A stretch of 64,000 bases of DNA. Origin: CAJBIL01 sp044359525. Lineage in GTDB: Bacteria > Pseudomonadota > Gammaproteobacteria > Burkholderiales > Rhodocyclaceae. Position 1 is the stretch's first letter. Each line of letters opens with the position of its first letter. Below, one piece after another: positions 7,981 to 17,636 of this stretch. The position numbers were made by a program, and so were the translations under genes. Where the stretch lies: the NCBI GenBank assembly GCA_044359525.1, contig JBIKLY010000004.1, positions 1 through 64,000 on the forward strand, written 5' to 3'. Below the pieces are notes generated by a model. The model saw nothing but the letters and a program-made list of their open reading frames with translations. It did no database searches and was not told the DNA's origin.

Positions 7981-8579
7981 TTGCTTCTCGCTTCGCGGGC
8001 GGTTACCCAGTCGATCTGGCAATCGGCCTGCAACTGGGCAAAGCTGTTACTGGTTTCGCCACTACCGCGTGGCAGGCGGCTGACGGCGCAACTTTTTACC
8101 TGGATCAGCGCATTTGCCTGGCTACGCAGATCGCTTAGCAGGCGAATGACATCTTCTTCGTGCAGCGGTTTGAATTGCAGCTTCATGGAGCTGGCGTAAA
8201 ACGCAAAGTTGCTGCCGGGATTGCTGTCGAGCGCACGCTGTGGCGCGATTTCAAATTCGACGCCGATCAGGCGCCGCTTGTCGCGAATATCCTTGAGCAG
8301 TTCAACCCAGTCAAGGCGCTGCTCCTCACCGATCACCCCACGTGCCTGCAGGTTGCTGAACAGGGCGGACTTCTGCTTGATTTCGTTTTCTTCGTTGCGC
8401 ACCTGCTTGAGTTTTTGTTCAAACTCGTTGTGTTCAGCGGCTGAGGCGCTGTTGGCGAGGTTTGCCGATTTGGTCTGCTGGAGTGAAAGTATGACCGAGG
8501 CGGCGCCGACTGCGATGGCAAGGACGACAAGCAGCAGGCTTGCCTGGATTTTGGGGAAGTCCGCCTTGCCGAATTTCAT
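7977..8579 (-). CDS. mshJ: MshJ/PilO-like inner-membrane assembly protein
   Basis: 200 residues. One transmembrane helix near the N-terminus (about residues 13–33) is followed by a coiled coil (about 45–75, rich in E, K and Q) and a small ferredoxin-like C-terminal domain, the PilO/MshJ plan. It overlaps the mshI-like gene upstream and the mshK-like gene downstream by 4 bases each, so the three are translationally coupled. It is expected to form the periplasmic part of the alignment complex linking the inner-membrane platform to secretin MshL. Confidence 0.75.
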   Translation of the reverse strand: MKFGKADFPKIQASLLLVVLAIAVGAASVILSLQQTKSANLANSASAAEHNEFEQKLKQVRNEENEIKQKSALFSNLQARGVIGEEQRLDWVELLKDIRDKRRLIGVEFEIAPQRALDSNPGSNFAFYASSMKLQFKPLHEEDVIRLLSDLRSQANALIQVKSCAVSRLPRGSGETSNSFAQLQADCQIDWVTAREARSK

Positions 8580-10105
8580 GATTCGATCTTCCTGCTGATC
8601 TGAATGCTGAAGCTGCGGGGCTTGTCTTCCGAGACGGTCGTATCGCCCACCTTGAGCGATTTGCCCGATTCGATATCGAAGGGTTGTTGCAGGACGTTGA
8701 TCTGCAGTTTTGGATTGGCCTTCAGTGCATCGACCAGTTGATTGAAGACGGCCAGCAGTTGCCGGGCGTTGGTGTTCTGGCCAAGGCGCAGGGTGCCTTG
8801 CACAAGCGCGGTTTCGCTGCCCTCATCGACAGCGATGCTGCCGGCCGACGTGCCGGGGGAGGGCGTGGTGCCGCCAACCTTCCAGTCAATGCTGTCGAGT
8901 TCAACCGTGGGCGCCGCCTGCAGTGCGCGGCTGATCTCATGATAAAGCCGCTCCGGTGAGGCGCTTTTCTGTTCCAGTGCCTGGTAGCGATCAATCACCC
9001 GGCGCAGGGTTTCATTGTTGGTCGGGATCGGCGGGAAGGTTTTTACGACGTCGTTGTACCGTTGCCGGGCCATCCCGGCCTGGAGCTTGTGTTCTTCCGC
9101 CTGCTGGCCTATGTCGTAGGCATGGTAGAGCTGGTCGCCGGAAAACAGCAGGCAGCTGAACAGGGCAACCGCAGCTGTGGCGTAAAGCGCAGTACGGATT
9201 TGCCACAGGTGAAAGTGGTGACGCTGTTCATCGTCGGCAAATTGCACGGGTGGCGGTGCGGATGCCAGAAGCTGCAGGAAAATCGCTTCGCTATGTGTGT
9301 CGAGCGGCAGCGTTTTAAGGCCCACCTTGCCGGCAACCTCCTCGATATCGAGAATGTTGAAATGCAGGGTGTCGGTATCGATGCAGCTTGTTTCGATCGC
9401 TTTCAGCGCATTCGGATGAGCAAGAATGTGTGCGGTGATCGGTTGGCCGCGCCCGATCAGTCGCTGGCTGGCGAGATACTGCTGCAGTTTGACCGCCTCG
9501 GTTGCCAGTGTCTGCGCGATGCCGCCGATGCTGCTGTTTTGCAGTGGCGTAAGGCGGCTGAAATGCAGTTCGCCTTTTTCGCAATAACTTTGGCGGATGC
9601 TTTGGTCCTGAACCGTCAGCAGCAGGCAGTGGTCTTCGGAAATCTTCAGTTTTTTGAATAATGATGGGCCGAGCAATGGCAGAGAATAAACGCCGGAAAG
9701 AGCGGCTCCGGCGTCGCTGATCGCCTTCAACCAGGGGTCGAAAAAATCATTGTTGGTGAGGGCAGCGAGCATCACCCGTTCGTTCTTGCGACGCGATTTT
9801 TCACGGCCGAGCGACAGTGATGCGGTAAGTTTAGCGTTGAAAAAAAGCTGCCCGAACTTGCGTTTGATGATCGCCTGGCGATCCGCGCCTTGCAGAAAAG
9901 GGATCGTTTCGATCTGGAAACCTTCTTCGGCAACGTTGGCCAGCAACGCGAAGAGACTATCCGAATGCTTGGTCAGGTAAGCTGCGAACTGCTGGTGTCC
10001 CGCTTCAGTCGCCTCGAACAGCCCTTCGCCCACCAGAACGCCGGCCTGCCAGCGGAGTGCGGTGGCCTGATGGGCGCTCAGGTAAATCAGTCGGCGGTTT
10101 TTCAT
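8576..10105 (-). CDS. mshI: MshI-like protein (PilM/PilN-type fusion)
   Basis: 509 residues. The N-terminal ~300 residues form a cytoplasmic domain of the actin-like PilM/MshI type (starting RRLIYLSAHQATALRWQAG). One transmembrane helix (about residues 312–332, TALYATAAVALFSCLLFSG) follows, then a periplasmic coiled coil (about 335–400) and a PilN-like domain ending in VSEDKPRSFSIQISRKIES. Such fusions join the cytoplasmic and membrane parts of the alignment complex in one chain. It lies 3 bases after mshG and overlaps mshJ by 4 bases. Confidence 0.8.
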   Translation of the reverse strand: MKNRRLIYLSAHQATALRWQAGVLVGEGLFEATEAGHQQFAAYLTKHSDSLFALLANVAEEGFQIETIPFLQGADRQAIIKRKFGQLFFNAKLTASLSLGREKSRRKNERVMLAALTNNDFFDPWLKAISDAGAALSGVYSLPLLGPSLFKKLKISEDHCLLLTVQDQSIRQSYCEKGELHFSRLTPLQNSSIGGIAQTLATEAVKLQQYLASQRLIGRGQPITAHILAHPNALKAIETSCIDTDTLHFNILDIEEVAGKVGLKTLPLDTHSEAIFLQLLASAPPPVQFADDEQRHHFHLWQIRTALYATAAVALFSCLLFSGDQLYHAYDIGQQAEEHKLQAGMARQRYNDVVKTFPPIPTNNETLRRVIDRYQALEQKSASPERLYHEISRALQAAPTVELDSIDWKVGGTTPSPGTSAGSIAVDEGSETALVQGTLRLGQNTNARQLLAVFNQLVDALKANPKLQINVLQQPFDIESGKSLKVGDTTVSEDKPRSFSIQISRKIES

Positions 10106-10108
10106 TGT

Positions 10109-11311
10109 TCAGGTCTTGATCTTGCTAATGACGTCGTATACCGGGCCAAGCACGGAAAGCATGATCCATCCTAGCAGGCTTCCCAGCAGGACGGTAAGCA
10201 TCGGCTCGATCAGTTGTTGCACTTTTTCGACGGATTCCTTGACGTCACGGTTGTAAAAATAGCTGACGTTCATCAGCGCATCATCGAGCCGGCCCGTGCT
10301 TTCTCCGACGCGCAGCATGCGGATGACGAGCGGCGGGAAGAAGCCGATGCTGTGAAATGCTGCGGTCACGTTCTGACCTTCGCCGATCAGCTGCTCGACC
10401 CGCTCCAGGCCTTGCCGGACGACCAGGTTGCCGACCACGTCCTGGGTGGTGCGGATCGAGTCGAGGATCGGGATGCCGGAGGCGTAAAGCAGCGCAAAGG
10501 TATTGGCAAAGCGTGAGAGGATGATCTTGCGCAGGATGTCGCCAACGAGTGGAAATTTCAGTTTGATGCCATCGAAACGGACACGTGCCAGCGGATTGAT
10601 GTGCAGCATGATTTTTACGCCGAGCACGAAAAGCACCGGCAGCAGCAGAACGACATACCAGTAGGCGACCAGAGCATCGGAGACGAAGAACAGGACTTGC
10701 GTCTGCATCGGTAGCACCTGCCCCATGTTCTTCACAAACTGCTTGAGTTGTGGAACCATGTAAACCATCAGGAAGAAGGTCGCGGCGAGCACGATCGAGC
10801 CGACAAACGCCGGATACATGATGATCTTCTTCGTTTGTGAGGCGAGTTCGTCTTCCCATTTGAGCGACTCGCTCAGGCTGTGCAGCACGACCGGCAGGTT
10901 GCCGGTCGCTTCGCCGGCACGGATCAGGCTGACGAACACCTTGTTGAAGACTTTGCTCTGCGCTTCCATGGCTTGCGAGAGGGTCTGGCCGCCCTCGATC
11001 GATTCGATCAGGCTGGCCACCACTTCACGAAAACGCGGATGTTCCAGGCTGTCGCGCAGGTCGGACAGCCCTTCGAGGATGGGCACGCCAGCGCGCGCCA
11101 GTTGTTCGAGGTGGAAGCAGAAGTGGATGATCTCGCGGCGCGGCACGCCGCCCGAGGCGAACAGCGCGCGGTTGCTGACCGGCTCACCATTGACCAGATC
11201 AAGCTCCATGCGCCGCAAACGCATCTCCAGATCAACGATGTTGAGGGCATCGATCCGGCCAAGAACAGCGCGTCCGTCGAGATTGATTGCTTTGTAGGTG
11301 TAGAGCGGCAT
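10109..11311 (-). CDS. mshG: Inner-membrane platform protein MshG (PilC/GspF family)
   Basis: 400 residues, typical for GspF/PilC. Two repeated cytoplasmic T2SSF helical domains are visible, the first starting near residue 65 (FCFHLEQLARAGVPILEGLSDL) and the second near 270 (FANTFALLYASGIPILDSI). Three membrane helices lie at about 165–190, 215–235 and 370–392. This protein couples the assembly ATPase MshE to pilin insertion. It starts 10 bases downstream of mshE. Confidence 0.92.
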   Translation of the reverse strand: MPLYTYKAINLDGRAVLGRIDALNIVDLEMRLRRMELDLVNGEPVSNRALFASGGVPRREIIHFCFHLEQLARAGVPILEGLSDLRDSLEHPRFREVVASLIESIEGGQTLSQAMEAQSKVFNKVFVSLIRAGEATGNLPVVLHSLSESLKWEDELASQTKKIIMYPAFVGSIVLAATFFLMVYMVPQLKQFVKNMGQVLPMQTQVLFFVSDALVAYWYVVLLLPVLFVLGVKIMLHINPLARVRFDGIKLKFPLVGDILRKIILSRFANTFALLYASGIPILDSIRTTQDVVGNLVVRQGLERVEQLIGEGQNVTAAFHSIGFFPPLVIRMLRVGESTGRLDDALMNVSYFYNRDVKESVEKVQQLIEPMLTVLLGSLLGWIMLSVLGPVYDVISKIKT

Positions 11312-11321
11312 GGGTGAGCCC

Positions 11322-13028
11322 CTACATCCGGTCGGTCAGGTCGACAACGCGACCGAGTTCCTCGATCGAGGTGGAGCCGTCGAGTACGCGTCGCAGACCG
11401 TCGTCGGCCAGTGTGCGAAAACCCTGCTGGATGGCCAGTTGGCGCATTTCGCGTACGGTGCTGCGGCGGGCAATCAGCTCATCCATGTCGCCATTGATGC
11501 GCAGTAGCTCCATGATCGCCAGGCGACCGCGATAGCCTTGAAAATCGCAGCGTTCGCAGCCGCAGGGTCGGTAGATAACGGCGCGTGGCCCATTGACCGG
11601 GCCGCCGAGTAGCCGGGCTTCATGCGCCTCGGCTTGATAGGGCGTCTTGCAGTGCAGGCAGAGCTTGCGTACCAAGCGTTGGGCAATGATGCCGATGATG
11701 TTGCCGGCCATGATGTCAGCCAGCACGCCAATGTCGAGCAGGCGGGGGATGGCACCGATTGCCGAGTTGGTGTGCAGGGTGGTGTAGACCTGATGGCCGG
11801 TCATTGCGGCACGTAGCGCCATTTCTGCGGTGTCGGCGTCGCGTACCTCGCCGACCAGAATGACGTCCGGGTCCTGTCGCATCATCGAACGGATGCCGTT
11901 GGCAAAGTCGAGCTTGGCCGCTTCGGCCACCGACGTCTGGCGCACCAGCGCCATCGGGTATTCGACCGGATCTTCAAGGGTCATGATGTTCACGCCCTCG
12001 GAGTTGATGTGGTTGAGTACCGAGTAGAGTGTGGTTGTCTTGCCGCTGCCGGTCGGGCCGGTCACCAGAATGATGCCTTCGGGGCGGGCGATCATCAGCT
12101 TGAGCTGGTCGAGCTGTTCGTCCGCGAGCCCCAGGCCTTCGAGCGGCACGATGCCTTTTTGCCGGTCAAGAATGCGCAGGACGATGTTTTCGCCGTGGAT
12201 TGTCGGTTGTGCGGAAACACGAAAATCGATCTGCCGGCCGCGCATGTTGAGCGAGATGCGGCCATCCTGCGGCGCGCGTGTTTCGGCGATGTTCATGCCG
12301 GAGAGCACCTTGATGCGCACGGCCATCGCCGGCCAGTAGGATTTGTGTAGCGAGCGGATCTGCCGCAGCATGCCGTCGATGCGGTAACGAATACGCAGGA
12401 AGCTGGCTTCCGGCTCGAAGTGGATGTCGGAGGCGTCGCGCTTGACGGCGTCAGTGAGGATCGAGTCGATCAGGCGGACAACCGGCTGACTGTATTCGTC
12501 AGACGATGATTGCAGGCCGCGAAAATCGATTTCGCCGGTTTCAATCTCGTGCAGGATGCCGTCAATTGATAACTCATAACCGTAGTACTGGTCGATCGCC
12601 CGGTCGATTTCCGTTTCGCCGGCGAGCAGCGTATCGAGCTCGATTTCCTCATCGGCCAGCGCACGCACTTTGTCGAGCGCGACGATGTCATTGATGTCGC
12701 TGATCGCCACCGTCAGGCGCCGGCTTTCCATGTCGTAGTCGAGCGGCAGCAGGTGGTGGCGTTTGGCCAGATCGCGCGGCACCATTTTCAGGGCGGACGG
12801 ATCGATGATTGCATTCGATAAATCGACGCTTTGCTTGCCGAGGCTTTCGGACAGTGCGTCGCGCAGGGTTGCTTCGGAAACAAAACCGAGCGACACGAGC
12901 AGCTTGCCGACCGGCTGGTTCGACTTCATCTGCTCAAGCAGCGCAATGCGCAGCTGATCTTCGCTAAGGATGCCCTTGGCGATCAGGATCTGGCCGAGCG
13001 GCCGGTGGTGTGGGACAGGGGCGTTCAT
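11322..13028 (-). CDS. mshE: Pilus assembly ATPase MshE (GspE/PilB family)
   Basis: 568 residues. The N-terminal domain (1–145) is the GspE/MshE N-terminal type, a fold known in MshE to bind cyclic di-GMP. The ATPase core has Walker A GPTGSGKTT (324–332), Asp box TLEDPVEYP (350–358), Walker B DVILVGEVRD (388–397) and His box TGHQVYTTLHTN (410–421). A zinc-binding tetracysteine is formed by C457/C460 and C491/C494. It powers extension of the pilus. The window-edge gene at 63273–64000 is a diguanylate cyclase, but no physical link is implied. Confidence 0.95.
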   Translation of the reverse strand: MNAPVPHHRPLGQILIAKGILSEDQLRIALLEQMKSNQPVGKLLVSLGFVSEATLRDALSESLGKQSVDLSNAIIDPSALKMVPRDLAKRHHLLPLDYDMESRRLTVAISDINDIVALDKVRALADEEIELDTLLAGETEIDRAIDQYYGYELSIDGILHEIETGEIDFRGLQSSSDEYSQPVVRLIDSILTDAVKRDASDIHFEPEASFLRIRYRIDGMLRQIRSLHKSYWPAMAVRIKVLSGMNIAETRAPQDGRISLNMRGRQIDFRVSAQPTIHGENIVLRILDRQKGIVPLEGLGLADEQLDQLKLMIARPEGIILVTGPTGSGKTTTLYSVLNHINSEGVNIMTLEDPVEYPMALVRQTSVAEAAKLDFANGIRSMMRQDPDVILVGEVRDADTAEMALRAAMTGHQVYTTLHTNSAIGAIPRLLDIGVLADIMAGNIIGIIAQRLVRKLCLHCKTPYQAEAHEARLLGGPVNGPRAVIYRPCGCERCDFQGYRGRLAIMELLRINGDMDELIARRSTVREMRQLAIQQGFRTLADDGLRRVLDGSTSIEELGRVVDLTDRM

Positions 13029-13077
13029 CAGTCGATTTTTGGCGAACGCAAAGGATGGCTATGACAAGGGGCAGGAA

Positions 13078-14340
13078 CTACGGCTGTAATTCGAAGAGAC
13101 GGCTTTTGACCTGATTCCTGTCGAAAGCAGCGCTGCGCGTTTCGGCAGCAGTTAGCGCCGACTGATAGTACTGCGCCGCCAGTTTTTTCTGGTGCATATG
13201 ATCAAGGCTGACGGCCAGATTGAAAAGATAGTCGGCGTTTTCCGGTTCGCCCGCATGCGCACGAAAATAGGCTTGTTGTGCCTCGCTCCAGCGGCTTTGG
13301 CCGGCGTACAGATTGCCGAGCGAAAAGTGCAGGGCCGGGGATTCCGGCTGGTTGGAAAGCAGAGTTTTCAGGCGGCTTTCTGAAAGCACCGGGTCGCTTT
13401 GCCCTTGCAGGTTGATCAGTCCGGCCTTGGCGTTGACGTCTTTTGGATCGGCTTCCAGAACGCGCAGGTACAGATCGGCTGCTGCATTGAATTGTCCCTG
13501 ACGCCCGGCAATCGTCGCCAGTCCAAGCAAGGCATCAGTATTCTTGGCGTCGCTGCGCAGCACTTGTTCGTAGTCACGCCGGGCATCGTTCAGCTTGTTA
13601 GCCAGCAGCGCGTCATAGGCTCGATTGAGGATGAGGTTTGGTTTGGGGAGGCTGCTGCTCAGCCGGACCGGCCCTTCGGGCTGGGCTTGTTGAGGTGCTT
13701 CCTGGGCTCTGGGGCGCTCACTCTTTTCGGGAGGTGGCGCAGAGCTTTCTGCCGGCACTTTTGTCGACTCGACAAGCGGAGGCAGCGATTCCGGCGCCGG
13801 TTTTCGCGCCTCGGACGATAACATGACGGGCTGCGCCGGAACTTGTGGACTCGGCGCGTTGGCGATGGTTTGCATCGGTGCTGCAGGTCTGGCCAGAGCG
13901 TTGCTGGACATCGACTGGAACTGCCACCAGAAGTAGCCGCCGATCCCCGCCGTTGTGAGGCCGACAAGTCCGAGCAGAAACCATAGCGGTGCGCGGGATT
14001 TTGGCGGCTGTTTGACGGCAAAGACGTTGCGTGCTGCGCTGCGCTCGGCCGCCTCTGTCGTTTCTTGGTTGACCCGGGCGGGCTTTGGTGCGGGTGTCGG
14101 CGCTGCCTGGCGTTTTTTCGGTGGCGCTGATATTGAGACGCTTGCCAGATCGGCGTCGACTGAATCGAGATGTTGCTGCGAGAGGTTTGGCAGCGCTGAG
14201 CCGGGCGGCGTGGCAGCGGGCGAGACTGGAAGTAAGGTTAGCTCGGGAGGGGGCGTTGCGCCAGCAGCGGATGCCGTGCCCTCGCCGGCCTGACGCTTGG
14301 CCTCTTCGGCTTTTTTCAGCGCGTCCATGAGGAGGCTCAT
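13078..14340 (-). CDS. mshN: MshN-like TPR protein
   Basis: 420 residues. A short cytoplasmic N-terminus (SLLMDALKKAEEAKRQAGEG) precedes a Pro/Ala-rich linker, one transmembrane helix (about residues 120–140, LWFLLGLVGLTTAGIGGYFWW), a second Pro-rich linker and tetratricopeptide repeats from about residue 235 to 400 (for example NAKAGLINLQGQS and ALHFSLGNLYAGQSRWSEAQ). Its start overlaps the stop of mshL by 4 bases. In MSHA systems MshN is thought to help secretin or pilin assembly; the order mshL–mshM–mshN seen in Vibrio is rearranged here. Confidence 0.85.
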   Translation of the reverse strand: MSLLMDALKKAEEAKRQAGEGTASAAGATPPPELTLLPVSPAATPPGSALPNLSQQHLDSVDADLASVSISAPPKKRQAAPTPAPKPARVNQETTEAAERSAARNVFAVKQPPKSRAPLWFLLGLVGLTTAGIGGYFWWQFQSMSSNALARPAAPMQTIANAPSPQVPAQPVMLSSEARKPAPESLPPLVESTKVPAESSAPPPEKSERPRAQEAPQQAQPEGPVRLSSSLPKPNLILNRAYDALLANKLNDARRDYEQVLRSDAKNTDALLGLATIAGRQGQFNAAADLYLRVLEADPKDVNAKAGLINLQGQSDPVLSESRLKTLLSNQPESPALHFSLGNLYAGQSRWSEAQQAYFRAHAGEPENADYLFNLAVSLDHMHQKKLAAQYYQSALTAAETRSAAFDRNQVKSRLFELQP

Positions 14341-16151
14341 TTGAGGGGCCCTTGACTGGGGATCGAGAAAGGCTGATAAACCGCATCGGTTTTGAAGAAG
14401 TCCTTGCCGGGAAGCGCGCCTTTGAAGCTGCTGAGGTCGCCATCAACTGACGCCTCTTTGATGATGGTTGGGCGAATGAAAACGACCAATTCCGTTTTTG
14501 CCGAGGCGTTATTGCGTACGTTGAAAATTTCGCCAACCAGCGGGATTTCGCCCAATATAGGGAAGCGGCCTGTTTTGTTGTCCTGGCGATCTTCCATCAG
14601 GCCGCCAAGGACGGCGATCTCGCCGCTGCTCATGCGCATGACCGATTCCATTTCGCGGGTGCGAATTTGCGGAACCCTGTTCGGGATCGTCAGCGCAGGG
14701 TTTGGATCAGGCACATACTGCGAGACACTTGAAATCGAGGGACGGACATTCAGGGTGACGACGTCGGTTTCGCTGATTTGAGCAAAAATACTCATGAAAA
14801 AACCGACAGAAACCGATTGCGGTGTTGTCGTTGTGGCAGATGCTGCCCCGGTCGTTGGCCCGGCCGGAACGACTGTCTGTTCAACCCTGAAAAAGACGAT
14901 ATCTTCCGATACCTTTAGCGTTGCTGACTGGTTGTTGAGGACCGTCAGTTTTGGGCTGGACAGCACCTTGACGGTGCCGAAAGCCTGCAGCATGTTCAGG
15001 TTTACGGTCAGTGCGCTCGCCGGGTTGAGATATCTTAGCGTGAAGGGAGAAATCGCCGCCGGCACGTTCGAGCTTGTTGAGGGGAGTTGCTCCATGGAAA
15101 AACCGCCACCTATGGTTTTCCAGTCAATCCCCTGCTGGTACCCGTCGCTCAGTGCAACCTCGACGATTGTCGCTTCAATGAGAACCTGGCGGCGTGCGCT
15201 GCCCATGATCCGGTCGACAAACTCCTGCACTTTTTCGTGCTGACGGGCCGTGGCGCGAACGGTAATGACACCGGATTCCGGGCTGGAAATCACGGAAGCC
15301 GCTTCGCGAAAAGTCATGCGTTTAATCAAGGTCGCACCACTATTCTGAAGCGCTGCCGGGTTCGGGCTGCCCGCGAGTGTCTGATTGACCTGGCTGCCCC
15401 GGGCCGCATTGACGGTTGCTGGTGCGGATCCGGTGCCGCTTGTGCTCTGCGACGTACTCTGTTCCATCACTGTTTCGGTTGAGCCTTCCGGGAAAATCTT
15501 GTCGGTTTCGTGCAGCAAATCCTTGATGTTTTTCTCGAGCGTTTCCCAGAAACGGTTTTTCGACTTGTTTTCGATCTGGATGCGCGAGGTATTGCCACCG
15601 GCGGCTGAGCCGCCACCGGCTGTGGCAAGTGCGCTAGTGGAAATTTGCGTATTTGTTGACAAGTTGCTCGTGACATCGCGCGACATGTTGACGTAGTCAA
15701 TCTTGTAATTCTTGAGGTAGGGCGAATCGGGCATGACAGCAAGGTTGGGACCGTCGAGCTCAAAGCGCATATCAACCTGCTTGGCAATACGGGTCAGCAG
15801 TTGCGGCAGCGTCTGGTCAATGGCGTTCAGGCTGACATAGCCGATGATTCCAGGGTGAATGTCTACGTTCAGCTTGGCGTCACGCGCGAGCGCGAAGAGC
15901 AGGTCATGAACCTTGACGTTGTTGACCACCACGCTATAGGTCTCGGTCTTCCCGGCCGCTTTGGGCCTGGGTAGCGAGAAGTTCTGCTGGACGGGTTGCG
16001 GTATGGCGCCTTGTGTTTTTACAACATCGTCTTTTTGCAGATGTCCAGCCGACGGACCTCCGCTCAGGGTCGAGGGCGTGCAGCCAGAGAGGAAAATTGC
16101 TGTCAGGGTGACGCAAAGAATTCGCAGCAGCATACTCTGGCTCGATTCCAT
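14337..16151 (-). CDS. mshL: Secretin MshL, outer-membrane pilus pore
   Basis: About 604 residues from the ATG at 16151. The N-terminus is a lipoprotein signal ending LTAIFLSGC, so the mature protein is probably lipidated at that Cys. Secretin N-domains follow (SVVVNNVKVHDLLFALARDAKLNVDIHPG), then a Ser/Thr/Gly-rich linker, and the secretin beta domain with VPQIRTREMESVMRMSSGE and IAVLGGLMEDR near the C-terminus. The frame stays open to a TTG at 16193, but that would run through a good promoter; the ATG directly before the lipoprotein signal is preferred although its Shine–Dalgarno is weak. Confidence 0.92.
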   Translation of the reverse strand: MESSQSMLLRILCVTLTAIFLSGCTPSTLSGGPSAGHLQKDDVVKTQGAIPQPVQQNFSLPRPKAAGKTETYSVVVNNVKVHDLLFALARDAKLNVDIHPGIIGYVSLNAIDQTLPQLLTRIAKQVDMRFELDGPNLAVMPDSPYLKNYKIDYVNMSRDVTSNLSTNTQISTSALATAGGGSAAGGNTSRIQIENKSKNRFWETLEKNIKDLLHETDKIFPEGSTETVMEQSTSQSTSGTGSAPATVNAARGSQVNQTLAGSPNPAALQNSGATLIKRMTFREAASVISSPESGVITVRATARQHEKVQEFVDRIMGSARRQVLIEATIVEVALSDGYQQGIDWKTIGGGFSMEQLPSTSSNVPAAISPFTLRYLNPASALTVNLNMLQAFGTVKVLSSPKLTVLNNQSATLKVSEDIVFFRVEQTVVPAGPTTGAASATTTTPQSVSVGFFMSIFAQISETDVVTLNVRPSISSVSQYVPDPNPALTIPNRVPQIRTREMESVMRMSSGEIAVLGGLMEDRQDNKTGRFPILGEIPLVGEIFNVRNNASAKTELVVFIRPTIIKEASVDGDLSSFKGALPGKDFFKTDAVYQPFSIPSQGPLK

Positions 16152-16165
16152 GATATTTTCGTTTA

Positions 16166-16214
16166 ATGATACCACGTTAAAAAGCTTTCGCAACTCAATG
16201 ATTTGTATTGAGTT
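16166..16214 (-). promoter_or_regulatory. Candidate promoter and palindromic operator for mshL–mshN–mshE
   Basis: On the minus strand TTGCGA (16188–16193) and TATCAT (16166–16171) are 16 bases apart, a reasonable sigma70 promoter. An inverted repeat with 8-base arms, AACTCAAT (16192–16199) and ATTGAGTT (16207–16214), starts at the -35 box and could be a repressor or activator site. It could instead be a weak hairpin at the end of the mshM transcript; there is no U-run. Confidence 0.5.
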
Positions 16215-16247
16215 AAATGCGGTATTGCACCGCCTGTGTTGTCAGTA

Positions 16248-17636
16248 TTAGCGAAGCTTGCTGGTAGGTCGGACGTAGGGCCGGCCCGAACGAACTGCTT
16301 CTGGAAGCGCAGTCATGGCTGCGTTGGCGGCTTCACGACTTGGGTAGTCCCCATAAATAACGCCAAGCTTGTCGCGACCGCTCAGATTCGAACGGTAAAC
16401 CCGTAGCTGTTGAGGGTCGAGCAGTTTGCTCGTGTTTTCGACAAAATTCTCGACTTTTTGCTGGCTGGCCGTTTCGGTGCTCAGTAACTGAATGAAGTAG
16501 TGGGCGTCCGGTGTCTTTTTAAGCCATTCGTCAGTGGCAGTGATGCGCTCGGCGAGAGAGGGCGGGGCTTCTGCTGCGGGCCCCGGTAGTGTTGGCACGA
16601 CCGCCACTGGCAGGCTCTCCGGCGGCGATGGGGCAGGGGGAGGCGTCGCAGCCGGTGGCGCAATGGCCGTCGCTTCGGCGGCCGGCGGGGCGACGGATGG
16701 CTTTGTCGGGGTGCTTGCTCCTCCCGGTGCCGAATGACTTCCGGCCAGATAGGCCAGACCGGCAACGGCGAGGACGGCGGTGCCAGCGCCGATCCAGGCC
16801 CACGGCCTGGCGCTGCCGTCACGCATGGGTTTGAACTGGGCATCGCGGATCGCGGCCTTGACCTGCTTGTTGTCAATCTGGTGGCTGCCTTCGGAAAAAG
16901 CCGAAAGCAAAGCCTTGTCCGCCAGGATGTTGATGCGTCGGGTCAGCCCTTCGGAGGCTTGGCTGATCAGTTGAATGGCGCCGGGTGTGAACAGGTCGGG
17001 GCCGTGATAGCCGGCCGCGCGGATGCGAAACATCAGGTAGGCGGGAATGTCGCTGCGCCGCAATGGTTCGAGTGCAAAGTTATGGGTGATCCGTTCCTTC
17101 AACTGGCGCATGCTCGTATCGCTCAGTCGCTCGTCGAGCTCTGGCTGTCCGAAGAGCACGATTTGCAGTAGCTTGTGCCGGTTGGATTCGAGATTGGAGA
17201 GCAGGCGGATTTCTTCGAGCGTTTCCGGCGGCATGGCGTGCGCCTCGTCGATCAGGACCACGACCTGGCGACCGCTGGCGTAGATTTCGAGCAGGCGTTC
17301 CTGCAGGCTGCGCAGCAACAGGTGAGCACGACTGTCGGGAAGTGGTGTGCCAAGCTCGTCGGCGATTGCGTAGAGGATTTCCTCGCGCGACAGCGAAGGG
17401 TTGGCGAGGTAGACCGTTTCAACCTGCTCGGGCAGTTTTTCCAGCAGCATCCGGCAGAGCATGGTTTTGCCGCTGCCCACTTCGCCACTGACCTTGACGA
17501 TGCCTTCGTCGTGCGTGATCGCGTAGATCAGGGCTTCGAGCGTCGCACCCCGGCTGGCGCCGGCGAAAAAAAATTCGGTATGCGGTGTGATGCGGAATGG
17601 CGACTCACGCAATCCGAAGTGTTCGAGATACATCAC
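16248..17636 (-). CDS. mshM: MshM/ExeA-like AAA ATPase with SPOR domain
   Basis: 462 residues. The AAA domain has Walker A GEVGSGKT (51–58) and Walker B VVVLIDEAHA (126–135). A transmembrane helix lies at about 281–300, then a Pro/Ala-rich linker, then a C-terminal SPOR-type domain (about 382–460, YFIQLLSTETASQQKVENF … LGVIYGDYPSREAA) that would contact peptidoglycan. This is the ExeA plan: an ATPase that helps the secretin pass through the cell wall. Its ATG overlaps the stop of the response regulator gene by 4 bases. Confidence 0.9.
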   Translation of the reverse strand: MMYLEHFGLRESPFRITPHTEFFFAGASRGATLEALIYAITHDEGIVKVSGEVGSGKTMLCRMLLEKLPEQVETVYLANPSLSREEILYAIADELGTPLPDSRAHLLLRSLQERLLEIYASGRQVVVLIDEAHAMPPETLEEIRLLSNLESNRHKLLQIVLFGQPELDERLSDTSMRQLKERITHNFALEPLRRSDIPAYLMFRIRAAGYHGPDLFTPGAIQLISQASEGLTRRINILADKALLSAFSEGSHQIDNKQVKAAIRDAQFKPMRDGSARPWAWIGAGTAVLAVAGLAYLAGSHSAPGGASTPTKPSVAPPAAEATAIAPPAATPPPAPSPPESLPVAVVPTLPGPAAEAPPSLAERITATDEWLKKTPDAHYFIQLLSTETASQQKVENFVENTSKLLDPQQLRVYRSNLSGRDKLGVIYGDYPSREAANAAMTALPEAVRSGRPYVRPTSKLR

